Position numbers and translations under genes: made by a program. A stretch of DNA of 64,000 bases from Brachynemurus nebulosus (taxonomy: Eukaryota; Arthropoda; Insecta; Neuroptera; Myrmeleontidae): NCBI GenBank assembly GCA_035578155.1, contig JAPWDM010000016.1, forward strand, positions 453,501-517,500, read 5' to 3'. Shown in pieces: positions 48,111 to 64,000 of the stretch. The notes under the pieces are model-generated. The model searched no databases and had not been told where the DNA came from. It worked only from the letters and a program-made list of their open reading frames with translations. Numbering within the stretch: the stretch's first letter is position 1; the number at the start of each line of letters is the position of its first letter.

Positions 48111-49033
48111 AGGATTCTAATTTGACAGAATTTGGTGAGAAGTTAGGAAGCCCCATTCCTTTGGATGAGTTCGTTAACCAGATACGTCGGATGCCCAGAA
48201 ATAGGTTTTTCAGGCACTTTTTGTTACAAAAAATTGACTTTTGTCAGAATTTAAAAATTTTTTCTGTACAATTGTGAAAGTTAATAACAGTTCTATAATA
48301 GAGTTATTTGAAATTTTTTTCTACATAAAATAGTTTCTATGAAAAATTTAGAATTTAGTTCATTTCACTTAAATTTTACCATGCTTCATCACTTATGAAT
48401 TTAGATAATTTCCGTTTTCTTGGCTTTATCTCTTTCATTATTGCACTTGCGTAAATTTTAAATTTTCAGTTTGTTTTTAGAAAATAATAAAAGACTGATT
48501 TGTTTCGAATATAAGAATTATTTAATTTTTTAACGATGACTCATGCTCAGTTGTATTTGAAACGGAGTAAATAAGTGAAGCGTCATATTTATGTTACGTT
48601 AATAAATACTTGTATGCCTGAAAAAGAAAACTACTGGACACATTTTGAAAATTTTTTCACTGTTAAGGAACTAAACAGTTTTAAATGGATACCAGGCAAT
48701 GTTATATGAAGTCCACCAGGATCATGCGGCCAAAACGCCAAAAATCAACTATCCAACCGATTTCGAAAATTTTTCTTCGTTAGAAAGCTAAACTATTTTA
48801 GATGAATGTAAGTAATGTTAAATAAGCGTGACCCTAGCGGATCGCCATCAGTTATATTACATGCGATTCGTCAGAGTCCTAAGAACTCAGAAATGCTAAA
48901 AACAAACTACCCAACAAATTTCCAAAATTTTTTCACTGTTAGAGAGCCAAATTATTTTAGATGGATACAGATTGTTATATGAAATCCACCAATGTCCAAT
49001 ATTTGAAAATTCGCTATGTTATGCAGATGCTGC
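48111..49033 (+). repeat. Repeat X, right part, with degenerate units
   Basis: Shares a GATACGTCGGATGCCCAGAAA block with 31275-31300. Three related blocks (near 48640, 48765 and 48925) each combine a TTTCRAAAATTTTT word, a TGTTARRRAGC word and TTTTARATGRAT. The right boundary GAAAATTCGCTATGTTATGC mirrors TAGCGAATTTTCAGAATG at 31003. No coding sequence is present. Confidence 0.45.
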
Positions 49034-49192
49034 GACAGGGGTATTTGTTTATTGTTACCTGAACCTACATACCTAATAATTTAAAATATACTTTTAAAGG
49101 AATTACAGTTCCATAAAAATTTTTGGAATTTCCATCTAGGCGGCTTTTTTGTTGAGAAACAGAATGACGGTAACTTTATTGCTTTATTGTAA

Positions 49193-49824
49193 TTTTTAAT
49201 GTTTATTGTTACGTAAACCTACGTAATAATTTAAAATATCCTTCCAACATAATTATAAAATTTTTTGGAATTCCCAACAAAACGTTTGTTTCTTTCATTT
49301 TAGTAAAAATGATTCCTGCTGTGCCAAACTAGGGCCTCAATATTATGTAATAAATTCAATATAAATATTTTGTTTTCAAAATAAAATTCTTACTGTCTTC
49401 TTAGTTCTTATTGACGTGGGAGCAAAATCGAAAACTAGGATAATTTTTTACTTTTGTTTTTAAAGTTACATATTTAATTCGTTAAAAAGTGTCTTAGTAC
49501 ATAGTAAAATAATTTTCAATTCTGTGAGAAGTGTTGTGATAAAGTGCAATAATATTTACAACAGCTGTTTATAGCACAAGAATTAGAGGTATGTTTTCCA
49601 AGGCATTTTTCTCGTTTTTTGAAAAATACCATACAAATAACTCGGAAGTTATGAGATGATTTGGTTGTCCTCTTTTTTTAAAAAAATAAAAAATATATCT
49701 TAAAAATTTGTGCATTTTGTCAAGTTGGTTAGTTTTATTTTCGTGAATCGTAATCGTAAATAATGTCGTTCACTCATTTATGATATGTATTGGTTTCATT
49801 GTTTCAGATATTATAACTTATACA
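49193..49824. other. hAT internal leader region
   Basis: This is AT-rich sequence between the duplicated subterminal block and the transposase start. A TGTTTCAG (49799-49806) just before the gene looks like a splice acceptor, so the first coding exon may be spliced. No other feature is recognised. Confidence 0.5.
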
Positions 49825-51706
49825 ATGTCATCATTATTGAGACACAATCCCATTTGGGAATATTTTACTAAAAATGACTCCAAAGCAATTTGCAAACTAT
49901 GCCATAAATCGTTGTCTCTCGACAGTTCTGTACCAAAAAAGCAGACGATAACAAACATAAAAAACCATTTGGAAAAACTTCATCAACATGAATGGGGAAT
50001 TTATTATGAAACAGAAGAGAAGCGTCACAGTTTGAACAAAGTTAGAAAAACCGAGAACATGAGTTCGCCACATGATGCCAAAAAAGAAATTAAACAATCT
50101 ACTTTACTGGAGATTATCGAAAAGAAAACAGCACCACAGTGGCCCGATGATCACCCTGTTTCGTTACGAATCGATAAATCGATTATGGATCTTATCATTG
50201 TTGACATGCTGCCTTACAATATCGTTGAAGGCGAAGCTTTTCAAAGGCTTAATTTTACTGATCCTGAGGCTCCGTCGAGGTACAGAGTTAAATCTGAAAA
50301 ATTTTTCAGAACGTCTTTAATGCCAGCTACCTAAGAAAAAGTAAAAAAAAAAGTGACTGGACTTATTGAAAAGTCTGAATGGATCAGTTTTACGACAGAT
50401 ATTAGGAGTAATCCAACGAAAACATGTTCGTTACTGAGTTTTAATGCACATTTCATTGACGGTTCTAAAAGACAAAAAGTTATATTAGCAGCTAGTGTCA
50501 TGAATGCAGATCACACAGGGGAATATATCGCAAAAAAACTAAATGAAATTATTGCAGAATATAATATAAATGGGAAAATTCATATGGCTATTCGCGATAA
50601 TGCTGCCAATATGCACGCGGCTATGCGTTGTGGAAATTTTGTTTCTATTGGATGTGTCGCTCACACCTTGCAGTTAGTGATTCATGATGCAATTTTCAAA
50701 AACGACGCAATTGTATCAATTATAAAAAAAAAACTCGCAAAATTGTTGGACATTTTAAAAAGAGCGAACAAGCCACTCGTTACCTCAATAAATTTCAAGA
50801 AACATGTGACTTGCCCAAGCATGGTTTAATACAAGACGTCGAAACACGGTGGAATAGCACCTATTTAATGATGGAGAGACTTCTTGAGCAAAAAATTGCA
50901 ATTAATTTGTATATGGTAGAGCGGGTTGGAATAGAAGTGCCAACAGCCGAAGAATATAATCAAATGAGCAATTTAGTAACAGTCCTCCGGTGCTTTTATC
51001 AAGCAACAATTGACATTTCGTCAGATTCTTCAACAGTGTCATTAATCATACCTTTGATTGCCATGTTAAATTCAAAACTTATTATAAAGGATCAGGACAC
51101 TGAAAATACAAGCCGGCTGAAGAGTCGTTTATGTGAATCTCTGAATAAAAGATTTGCGTACGTAAGAAATAATTTACATTTGTCCGTTTCAACTTTAATT
51201 GATCCTCGATTTAAAACGAAATATCTAACTGACGATGAAATCATAAACACAATAACTGAAATTTTGGCATTTTACGAGAAAGTTTTCCAAAATCCCTTGA
51301 TAAAGTAACGGACGAACCTGTGGCCTCACCGTCAAATGTAAATTCGCAAAATAAATCTTTAAAAGATGATTTGTGGGACAGCCACGACAAAATATCAATA
51401 GCCACCGAATTTGCAAATTCCGAAAAATTTTCGCCTTTTGAAGACGAGTTAGAACAATATTTAAAAGAACCTCTATTTCTGAGGAACACTGATATTTTCC
51501 AGTATTGGTCGTCGAGTCCTTATGTTTACTTAAAAAAGGTAGCAATCAAATATTTGTCAGCTCCCCCTACTAGCATAGCTAGTGAACAATTATTCAGTGC
51601 CGCTGGACAAATTTACACCGATCGTAGGGCAAATTTGCGTGGAGAAAATGCCGATCAGCTTTTATTTTTAGCTTATAATATTAAATTGTTTAATTTTGAT
51701 TATTAA
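49825..51706 (+). pseudogene. hAT transposase, one stop and two frameshifts
   Basis: From ATG 49825 it encodes a BED zinc finger (CKLC with HLEKLH). A stop (TAA 50332-50334) interrupts the same frame, which then gives the first catalytic block FTTDIRSNP, the second RDNAANM, and CVAHTLQL. In an A9 run at about 50722-50731 the frame shifts; the next frame has QDVETRWNSTY and SVSTLIDPRFK. A second shift near 51260-51309 leads to the C-terminal dimerisation and catalytic Glu block, SAPPTSIASEQLFSAAGQI. About 627 codons in total match the ZBED/hAT family. It would have cut the hAT ends at 30584 and 51928. The lesions are few, so inactivation is recent. Confidence 0.9.
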
Positions 51707-51928
51707 ATATTGTGTTAATGTTAATAAATAAATAAAAATAAAAATGAGTTTATATAAAAAAAAATGACTATTTAATTATTCTGTTTATTATATTTTCAGG
51801 AAGTAGGTATTTTTAATTTAATTGCACCTTCGGCTTCGGCTTCGGCTTCGGCCGAAGGTTTCGACGATAGCCGAATATCGGCTTCGGCTTCGGCTTCCCC
51901 TGCCAAACTGACCTTCGGTCGGACACTA

Positions 51929-52326
51929 GTCAAAATCGATATCTACAGTAGAACCCGTCATAATTTATACCTTAAGTAATTTAAAAAATGTTCGTAAGTT
52001 ATATTCTGAATTTCTCATAAGTTTTATTCTCACCCGTTTTGCTGGTCCTACTACAGTTATAAGCTCATGCGTAGTTCCATAATGGTGAATTCACGGCAAT
52101 GAGCGGTTCGTCAGAGTACATAGTGTATCTTTAAGAATGTATAATGCGCATATATCAAATTTGTTCAGACATTTTAAGTGGAAGATGGGATAATAATAAA
52201 CTTATGAAAAGTTTAGAGGTTCTAACCCCTAATAACTTATAAGAGGTTCTACTATATCTATAACTAATAAACAGTGTTATGACTGAACTAAAAAGTAATT
52301 ATAATAATTGGCAATGATAAGATTCC
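51929..52326. other. Unassigned stretch right of the hAT element
   Basis: Apart from the GTCAAAAT duplication at 51929-51936 I recognise nothing. It should be the original host continuation of the sequence left of 30576. Confidence 0.55.
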
Positions 52327-53558
52327 CTAGTGGCGAGGCTTATTTGGAAAATATACCCGTATTCAGAGCTCAATGTATCTGAACTCGGGTATACATTCAA
52401 TGTTTAATAAGCATAGTTCGATACTTGAAAATATACCCATTAAAAGCGCTGAGCTCGGGTATATTTTCAAACTCAATATTTAATAAAAATAGTATGAAAA
52501 ACATACCCACTTTCAGTTTATTGGTAAACAAATGGTTCAATCAAGTAGTTAAGGAAAAACAGCACTGTGAACAGCCGCAAAAAATTGACAATTTTAGCGA
52601 ATTTTTTTTGCAAATGTGAGTGAATACCTATATGAGGGTCGAATTAAAAAGATTTTAATGAGTATCCATTTGTTCATATAAAATTGTATAGAATAATATT
52701 AAATATTTGCAAACTTAATAATGCAAATGCACCTAAAAAAATTGCAAATTATACCAACGATATTGCAATGATAAATCATTTCAAATTAAAAGAAGAAAAA
52801 AATTATTAAAGTACATAATTGTAGCTATCGTTATGCATAGATTTTTTTTTTTTAAATTTTTTTCGTAAAATAGCAACGGATCCAAAAATTTTTCGTTTTG
52901 TTTTGTTTTTGTTGAATTTTGGTCTAAAATTTTCACAGTATATTCTCAATATGTTGTACTTTCGAATTAAACAAAAAAAATTTCTATTTTTTCAATCCAA
53001 GTTACCAGATTACTACCATAATTGCACCAAATATTTTTCAGCGGATTCGAATTCAAATAATATTGTCCATATTCATACGCTTTTGTAAAAAACCCTTCTA
53101 AATCTGTTTTATTAATCATTATTTAATTTTAAACAAATTTTGCACGGTTAACTCACACGCTAACAATTAAGAATTAAGATAAGTTAAGAAGCTAAAAATT
53201 ATTTCAAAAAATTGTAACGGTTTTTTTTATTTGCAACAAAGTAAGTCTTGTTTTAAATCATATGTGTATATTTTCTTTTATGAAGATCGAGTAAAATTAC
53301 AGTTGAAATAAGTTTGAAAATATACCTTATTAGTAACTGTATAAGATTACACTAATTTATTGTCGGGTATATATTCAAATTCTCATAGTAGTATTCTTGT
53401 ACTTGAAAATATACCCGATTTTGGCTCTGAAATGAGGTATATTTTACAGAGTCATTTTGTTAGTTTCTGGTTTGTAAATTATACTCGATCCTAGATCTGT
53501 CAGTGACGTCACAAACTCTGACTTCGGGTATATTTTCAAAATACGCAGTGGCGAGTAG
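52327..53558. mobile_element. DNA element with GAAAATATACCC subterminal motifs
   Basis: Ends CTAGTGGCGAGG...TTGGAAAATATACCCG and the complement of CGGGTATATTTTCAAAATACGC with GTGGCGAGTAG are imperfect inverted repeats of about 35-45 bp. About ten copies of GAAAATATACCC or its reverse occur: near 52347, 52387, 52429, 52457, 52496, 53317, 53361, 53405, 53442 and 53525. Arrays of a short word in both orientations near element ends are typical transposase binding sites. No gene is present. Confidence 0.55.
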
Positions 53559-53880
53559 TGCAACTAATGAATGACAGATAATTTTCATATAATTAAACGT
53601 TTTATTAATAATTTTATAAGATTATTACGTAAATTGTGCGTATAATTACGTGATTTAAAGTGCTGATATTTTATGTTACTGAAATTTCGTTATTTGGTAC
53701 CAACACACATCAACATTTTGAAAAAAATGCTATTCACCCTGACAAAGAGATTTTATGGTATTTTTACTATTTTGGAGACATCCAACGACGAAATTGCCGC
53801 AAAATTTTTATGAAACAATGAAAGTAACGTTAAGCCTGATATAATTACCACATAATTGTTGAAAAGTATCTGTTATAATA

Positions 53881-55973
53881 GTATAGTCACTTGGTTCAAA
53901 TAAAAGGGGTTACCTGGAAAGTTTTCCGGGAGTCTTGAAAATGGGTGATTTTATAGATTTTGAGGTGCTTTTTTAGAATTTCCACTTTGCCACCTCGTAT
54001 CTTTGCCGCTCGCGCCGCCATATTGGAAAATGACGTCGAAAATCAGTTTTTTAACGATATCTCCTTTCCGAGTCATTTTACGAGGAAAATATCTATATAC
54101 AAAATTAAACTAGAGAAAATTTCCTACAATTTATGTCTTAATAAGTTTTTTGTAAAATCAATAGTTTTGGCCAACGAGCGCCGCAAAATGTTACTAAATA
54201 CGCGTTTTTGCGGAATAACTCGTTTCCACACCACCTTGAGGTAGAGTAAGCGGCGCGTTTTTTTAATGTCGTTTCCCCAGTAGGCCTAATTCACTTGTCA
54301 TGTATGATTCGCAAATTTAGCGTAATCCTTTTCGCTTAGATCTTCTTGATGGGCCAGGTGTTGACTAGAGATGTGCCAAACAGTGATTTTTGTGTAACCG
54401 TTACAACCGTAACAGTTACATAAAAGTAACAACTACAAGTAACTGTTCCAATATCTGTTACAAGTAACCACAGTAACTATTTCAATATTTGTTACAACTG
54501 TTACAAGTAACTGTTTTAATATCGGCTACAAGTAACCATTTCAATATCGATTACAAGTAACCGTTCCAATATTCCCTAACCGTTCCGTATACAAGTTACA
54601 AATTTGGCTTTATAATTTTCCCCTTGAATCTGGTTAAGATACTTCCAGATAAAACTCGATTTAAATTTTCAACTCATTCTTTAATAAGAAGAGTTTAATA
54701 AATAAAAAATTTAAATAAAAACTACACTAATATGCACAAATTACACTTTTAGAGTTTTTTAAGCACACTTCACTCCATAAAATATTTTTTGCACTAAATA
54801 AATTTTTGATAATAATAATTATATAGCAATAATCAACTTCTTGGAGAATGTGATTACTGATTGTAATTTTAAAATAAGAAGTTTAAAAAAATGTTTGGGT
54901 TTTATTTAAAATCTAGGAAGGCAATAAACCGTTCATATAATTTTTAAATCTAACTGTAGGTTAATTTTGTAAATAATATGTCACAATTCTAAAAATTATA
55001 AATTTTGGAAATTTTTGGCGGACATCTGTTAAATATTTAAAAAAAAAACAATCTTATTTTTAGAAGACCTTTTTATATTTTATTAGTTTCAATGATTTAT
55101 GACATCAATTTCTCCCTTAATACATATTTTCTTTGTTCGAAAGTCAAACTTGTTTCAAATAGTTACAATTTTATGCAAGCGAGTATGATTTTATGAGTAA
55201 TTGAGTACCTACAAAATGTACACAATGGTATAATACATCTGTAGGTATACCATTCGTTGTACAAAACGGATTTATATAAGTAACAAGATAACATTTTGTA
55301 ATTGGTACCATTGGCCTTAGTAGGTACATTTGTACTAAACGCTGCAGTAACTGTTTGGAACTGAAAAACAATTTATAACTGTGTAACAGTATGTTGTTTG
55401 TAACTGTTCAATTTTGGAACGGTTACATTTTTGAAACAGTTACAAAGTAACTGTTACGTTACATTTGGCACATCTCTAGTGTTGACATTTCATCGTCTTC
55501 AGTACCTACCAAGGTTACCATTCTAGTAACCTTGATACCTACAACTCATAGTTAATATTTCGTAAATATAAGAAAAATGTGTTATCGTAGATGAATAATA
55601 GCGTTACGCTCACTATTCCTCCAGGTAGTGTGTAAACGAGTTATTCAGCATAACCACGTGTTAAATAACAATTTGCGGCGCTCGTACGCCGAAACTATTG
55701 ATTTTACGAAAAAAATTGTTAAGACATAAATTGTAGGAAATTTTCTCTAGTTTAATTTTGTATATAAATATTTTCCTCGTAAAATGACTCGGAAAGGAGA
55801 TATCGTCAAAAAACTGCTTTTCGACGCCATTTTTCCAATATGGCAACGCGAGTGGTAAAGATACGAAGTGGCAAAATGGAAATTCGAAAAGAGCACCCCA
55901 AAGTCTATAAAATCACCCATTTTCAAAACTCCCGGAAAACTTTCCAGGTAAAACTATCAGATGACTGTACTAT
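53881..55973. mobile_element. Foldback-type element, ~370-bp arms
   Basis: Arms 53881-54252 and 55606-55973 are reverse complements with moderate divergence. Shared blocks include CCTGGAAAGTTTTCCGGGAG, AAAATGGGTGATTTTATAGA, TAAACTAGAGAAAATTTCCT and CGATATCTCCTTTCCGAGTC. The outer ends resemble TATAGTCA and TATAGTACAGTCA. A hAT element (54366-55478) is inserted between the arms. Its own coding capacity is nil. Confidence 0.75.
54366..55478. mobile_element. Non-autonomous hAT element with GTAAC motif arrays
   Basis: The ends TAGAGATGTGCCAAA and TTTGGCACATCTCTA are perfect inverted repeats, and the 8-bp duplication GTGTTGAC is exact (54358-54365 and 55479-55486). About fifteen GTAAC or GTTAC words crowd the first 230 bp, several as CAAGTAACYGTT; a similar cluster lies in the last 110 bp. 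These are probably transposase sites. The 0.8-kb AT-rich middle has no gene. Confidence 0.92.
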
Positions 55974-56149
55974 AAATAATCCTGGTGTATTTTACGTCTA
56001 GGTTTGTTTCAACTATAATACCTCTTTTTGGATTGTACAAAGTAGATGAAGAAAGGTATGCCGACGCGCAGATCTTTATGACGTAGATGGCGAATTACGT
56101 ATATACAGCCTGAGTTTTTTGAGAGTTGCCATTTTTACTACGCTGTATG

Positions 56150-56690
56150 CTGTACTTCAGAAATTAAGTATTTATACCGTGAAAAATCGTGAAAAAATAT
56201 TTAACGTGCATTAATTTTTGAATCAGAGCCCTCTGGTTTGTAACGGTGAAAGCTCCGTTAGCTAACGTTAGGCTAACAAAATTTTCGTCTGGAACGTCAG
56301 CATTGTGTACGCAAGTTCGTACTCTGAATTGTGCCCTGAGTAATAAAAAAAATCTATGGTTTTATGTACAAGTAAATGGTGGCGATTCGGGACGAAAATT
56401 TTGTTAGTCTAACGTCAGCTAACGGAGCTTTCACCGTTACAAACCAGAGGGCACGCATTCAAAAAATTAACATACATTATATATTAAAACAATAATTTCT
56501 AACATGGTGACTGATTATTTTTATCCCATAGTTATTAAATGTGGCTGTACTTCAAAAATTAAGTATTTATACCGTGAAAAACCATGAAAAATATTTAACG
56601 TGCATTAATTTTTTGAATCAGAGCTCTCTGGTTTGTAACGATGAAAGCTACGTTAGCTAACGTTAGGCTAAAAAAATTTTCGTCCCAAAC
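56150..56690. repeat. Palindromic repeat with CCCTCTGGTTTGTAAC arms, plus a half copy
   Basis: GCCCTCTGGTTTGTAACGGT at 56228, followed by a GTTAGCTAACGTTAG block, mirrors the stretch ending at 56452. The flanking TTAATTTTTTGAAT words are also inverted. A direct repeat of the left side (TTAAGTATTTATACCGTGAA onward) occurs at 56560-56690. So the order is arm, reversed arm, arm. No target duplication is evident. Confidence 0.75.
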
Positions 56691-56699
56691 GCCACCAAT

Positions 56700-60514
<3,815 letters not shown>

Positions 60515-60588
<74 letters not shown>

Positions 60589-60781
60589 GACGGAAAAACC
60601 GGGGGGGGGTTGGTCCAAGGGGTCCCGACTCCCCGAAAATTACGTAAAGTTTCCTTCCATTTATTTTATTCATTATAAACTGTTTACTGGTATTTTTTAT
60701 TTTCGGAGACGACATTTTACGATAATATTTTACAATGTTATCGGAGAATTGCGTTATGGACCTCTCGGTAGGTTTGTAGTT

Positions 60782-60861
<80 letters not shown>
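60515..60861. repeat. Two (TA)n tracts around a 199-bp G-rich-edged unit
   Basis: (TA)35 at 60515-60585 and (TA)38 at 60785-60861 enclose 60586-60784. That unit starts GGGACGGAAAAACCG followed by G9 and ends GGTAGGTTTGTAGTTGTT. It may be an inserted repeat that split or seeded the TA tract. Confidence 0.8.
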
Positions 60862-60863
<2 letters not shown>

Positions 60864-61543
60864 AAACGCGAGAAGTTCTTTCAGTGCGAAAATTCTTTGC
60901 TGTGCAACCATTTCACCTTATTCTGGCCATTTTCGGGCTTTTTGGTGGAATTTTGTTAATTTATTCATTCAAAAATGACAATTTAGAACAAGATGTAGTA
61001 TTTTTTATCCATATTTCAAGAGTTATTTGCTAATTTATTATCCTGTTTGTGGTCCTTTATGACGTATTAAGTGTTAAATAGTCGCCTACTTACAATTTAA
61101 GCCCTTTCCGTAGAATTTATATTGGTAGCATAGATCAATAACCGATTTCTTGGACTCTATTGAAATTCCGTTAATTTTCCAGTAAATATATGAAAAACTT
61201 GACCTTAGGGATTATTAAATTTTATGTTTATTTAAAATATAGGTACTTACCTACGTAAATATACTTCTAAATTTGAAAATAAAGTAATTCATTTTTGAAA
61301 CATATAAAAATATATATCAAATTGTAAGGTGTTCGAATACGAATGTGGCGTTGGACATGTTGATACAAATTGCATGCATAACATTTTTCTTAGAGAATTT
61401 TTTCTTAAAAACTATTAATGAAATTTTTTAGCTTATATAGGAAGTAGAAGATCCAAATATTAATATTATAAACAAAAAAGTTCAAATTTGTGGGAAATTA
61501 TGGGAATCCATTCGGTTTAAATTTTGTCATATGAGTAAATATG

Positions 61544-61545
<2 letters not shown>
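60862..61545. other. AT-rich region, nothing recognised
   Basis: No coding signal or element end was seen. Confidence 0.6.
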
Positions 61546-61623
<78 letters not shown>

Positions 61624-61638
61624 ATATATATTTATATA

Positions 61639-61725
<87 letters not shown>
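61546..61725. repeat. Long interrupted (TA)n microsatellite
   Basis: 180 bp of TA repeats with a few variant units (TGTATGTATG near 61611, TTTATA, TACATA). It directly abuts the left arm of the 61736 element. Confidence 0.95.
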
Positions 61726-61727
<2 letters not shown>

Positions 61728-61735
61728 TTTGCCGA

Positions 61736-64000
61736 ATCGGCATCATTTTCGAATTGTGGCAACCTCCAAATAAAATTCTATCATAGTCCCAAGCTCAAGT
61801 CTTACCATGACAGTGACAGTAGTAGCTGAATTTTCTTTTCAGTCGGAAATTCATTCAAACAATTGAAGATAGGAAGTAATGAAATAAAAATTTGAAATAT
61901 ATTTAGAAATACACTACCAGCCCAAGTGAGAAAGTACAATAAGCTAAAAAAATAAATATTTTTAAAATCAATCAAATTTCATCAAAATCCTCCTAGTAGT
62001 TTTTGCATGATGCGTGCACAGACAGACGGACAGGTCAAAATTTAAATATCGCTGTTTTGGTATTTAAATTAATAACTGTCTATAATATCAGACAATTTTC
62101 CAAAAATATTCCATGTACATACAGACACGGTCCATTCAGGCCCGACGTGAGGGTGGGGGGTAACTGGGGTTCTAGCCCTGGGGCCCGGGCTTGAGGAGGG
62201 GGCCCGTAACTGTCGATAGAGGGCTAAGGAAAAAAGGTTTTTTTGTTCATAGCTTATTTTCTTGGGAGGAAATTTTTAAAATAATTTAGTTTATTCCCGG
62301 GGCCCACAATTTTTCTCCACGGCCCTGGGTCCATTTACAGTTTTATTATATGTATTTATAGATTTGTAATGCACTGCATTTTGTAAGAAACAAAGACATG
62401 TACTTGGAATTTATTAATTGTTCTTTAAAAGTTTTTGGAAATAAATTTAATTTTCTGGGGGTTTTAAGGGCCTTATTATTTCATACGCATCCGTTTAATG
62501 ATAAGTTTAACCTTTCCCGTATTATAAAATTCATATGTAAATCGGCGTTGATGTCTCTTTTCCAAAACCACGGTCTATTACAATAAGTAATATGAACTGC
62601 CGTATTTGATTTTGTGGACTTTTAATATCAAAGATTTCCAGTGATTAAGGAAGGGTTACTAACAATATTATCTTTATCAAATATGGTAATTAAACTTGGT
62701 ATACCTTAAAAATTAAGGTCAATTAACTTTTATTTATCAAAATGATTTTTTTGAATCGCTTTCAGTTTTCGTTAGTACAAGGTCTAATAACAAAATAAAT
62801 TAATTTTTCCATTAATCTTCTAAATCAGACGTCAGAAAACTACGGTCGCTGGGCCAGACCTGACCCACCTGTTGTTTTTAATCCGGCTCACCAATCAATA
62901 TAGTGCCTTTAACTTTAGTAATGCTTTTTAATGATGAATTTTTTGAATGAGTATTTTTACTAGAAGATAGCAAAATAAATTATTTAAAGTTTAAAGACAT
63001 GGGTCAATCCAAATTCTAGAATGATGATACTATCCATTAAAATCACCTTGGTGGAGCCCTTGGCAATAATATAAGGGCACGAGCATTGTAAAATGCCTAT
63101 TTATATTCCTATCTGTAATAATCATATTGATATTCATAACTTTACACCTACTTAAGGGATATTTGTGGCTCTATACAAAAATTTTAGGGGTATAAGAATT
63201 TTCTTGATCCCAGATTCGCACTCAGAGTCGAAAAATGCAAAGAAATACCATAGTCGCTCACCCAAATCACAACCCTAATTTTTTTCGAGGGGGTGTCTTA
63301 TTGTTACTTAACCTAAATTTATATTTTTTTAATACACCTTCCACCAATCTGACCTTGCTGAAATTTCTACACACGATAACCATGTTAGAGCCAAATAACA
63401 TATATTTTTTTGGTAGGTGTCACTCAAGGAGTTGATGTAAAACATGCATCCTCAAAAATTCAATTATTATTTTAATCTAGTAAATAACGTCATACGAATG
63501 TAAAAAAATTATATAATATAAAGCTACTTTATGTCAACATTCTTTATTAATTTCATCTAATTATCTTCAATAGTTTTGAGGAAAAACAATTTTAAATTTA
63601 AGGGTTGTTACCCCCATATCTCTGACAATACAGGGGGTACAGGTCTAATACCTATATTTTCGAACATTACTCACCATGAGCAACATTCGTGAAAAAGAAT
63701 AGCCGAAAAAGCCGCTGGGCCGAAATCACATAATACTTACCCGGCGAGACCCTTTGATTGATTTTAAAAATATTTATTTTTTTAGCTTATTGTACTTTCT
63801 CACTTGAGCTGGTAGTGTATAGTGTATATATTTCAAATTTTTATTTCATTGCTTCCAATCTTCAATTGTTTGAATGAATTTCCGACTGAAAAGAAAATTC
63901 AGCTGCTCACTGTCATGGTAAGACTTGAGCTTGGGACTATGATAGAATTTTATTTGGAAGTTGCCATAATCCGAAAATGATACCGATTCGCCAAAATATA
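61736..64000. mobile_element. Inverted-repeat element abutting (TA)n, repeat X-like ends
   Basis: The left arm 61736-61965 is mirrored at about 63770-64000 (window end). Shared blocks are CATAGTCCCAAGCTCAAGTC, TCAGTCGGAAATTCATTCAA and GTGAGAAAGTACAATAAGCT. Both arms end in ATA/TAT next to or at a TA tract. The interior (61966-63770) is non-coding. It contains a G/C-rich stretch (62140-62340) with GGGGCCCGGGC and CCCGGGGCCC and a GGGCCAGACCTGACCC word near 62850. The element may continue past the window. Confidence 0.7.

Noticed and set aside
61498..61829. Open frames of alternating Tyr-Ile in several (TA)n tracts
   Set aside because: Pure translation of TA dinucleotide repeats; same pattern on both strands and at all tracts.

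Overview
The window looks like repeat-rich, AT-rich insect genomic DNA, possibly hemipteran, but the species cannot be fixed from the sequence. Support for an arthropod: a TCAGT initiator 30 bp downstream of a TATA box, Ty3/gypsy elements primed by initiator tRNA-Met, tRNA-Thr-derived SINEs, a Helitron with the usual animal ends, and one exon of a carbohydrate sulfotransferase that has good splice sites. That exon (25416-25668, minus) is the only convincing host coding sequence. Nearly everything else is transposable elements, their remains, or (TA)n microsatellites.

Layout. 1-1081: TAA-tailed remnant and unassigned AT-rich DNA. 1082-6452: a 5.4 kb element with inverted arms of about 950 bp. 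It encloses one gene with a complete core promoter; the gene has an N-terminal C2H2 zinc finger and an otherwise unknown acidic, Asn/Lys-rich product, separated by a one-base frameshift. 6453-16750: decayed copies of that element's internal sequence, a pogo/Tc1-type element, a TTAA-flanked MITE, two SINEs, two copies of a 1.5-1.7 kb repeat, and a gypsy integrase remnant. 16751-23830: a foldback element, a Transib-like element with a CACAGTG end, a short Helitron with 94-bp tandem units, and an errantivirus-like gypsy pseudogene interrupted by a small hAT element. 24780-30190: the host exon and its presumed introns, several MITEs, and a 670-bp perfect-looking hairpin.

30584-51928 is one hAT element, proven by 16-bp inverted ends and an identical 8-bp duplication (GTCAAAAT) on both sides, stretched to 21 kb by later insertions. 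Nested inside it is a Ty3/gypsy element (35576-48007), inside that a piggyBac-like element with an intact 579-codon transposase (40754-43684), and inside that a 227-bp MITE. The gypsy element also carries an inverted array of tRNA-Thr SINEs in gag.

The most unusual structure is the 3' end of the gypsy element. Instead of a second LTR in the same direction, the integrase gene runs into the 3' part of an initiator tRNA-Met, including the CCA tail, followed by the three-base PBS spacer and then a full LTR in reverse orientation. This is the layout of a tRNA primer still attached to minus-strand cDNA, captured in the genome and then tandemly duplicated (2001-bp period). Both outer ends of the element are therefore U3 ends.

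51929-64000: further inverted-repeat elements, a second hAT element with a perfect 8-bp duplication (GTGTTGAC), and a run of long (TA)n tracts next to repeat families that share a common end sequence.
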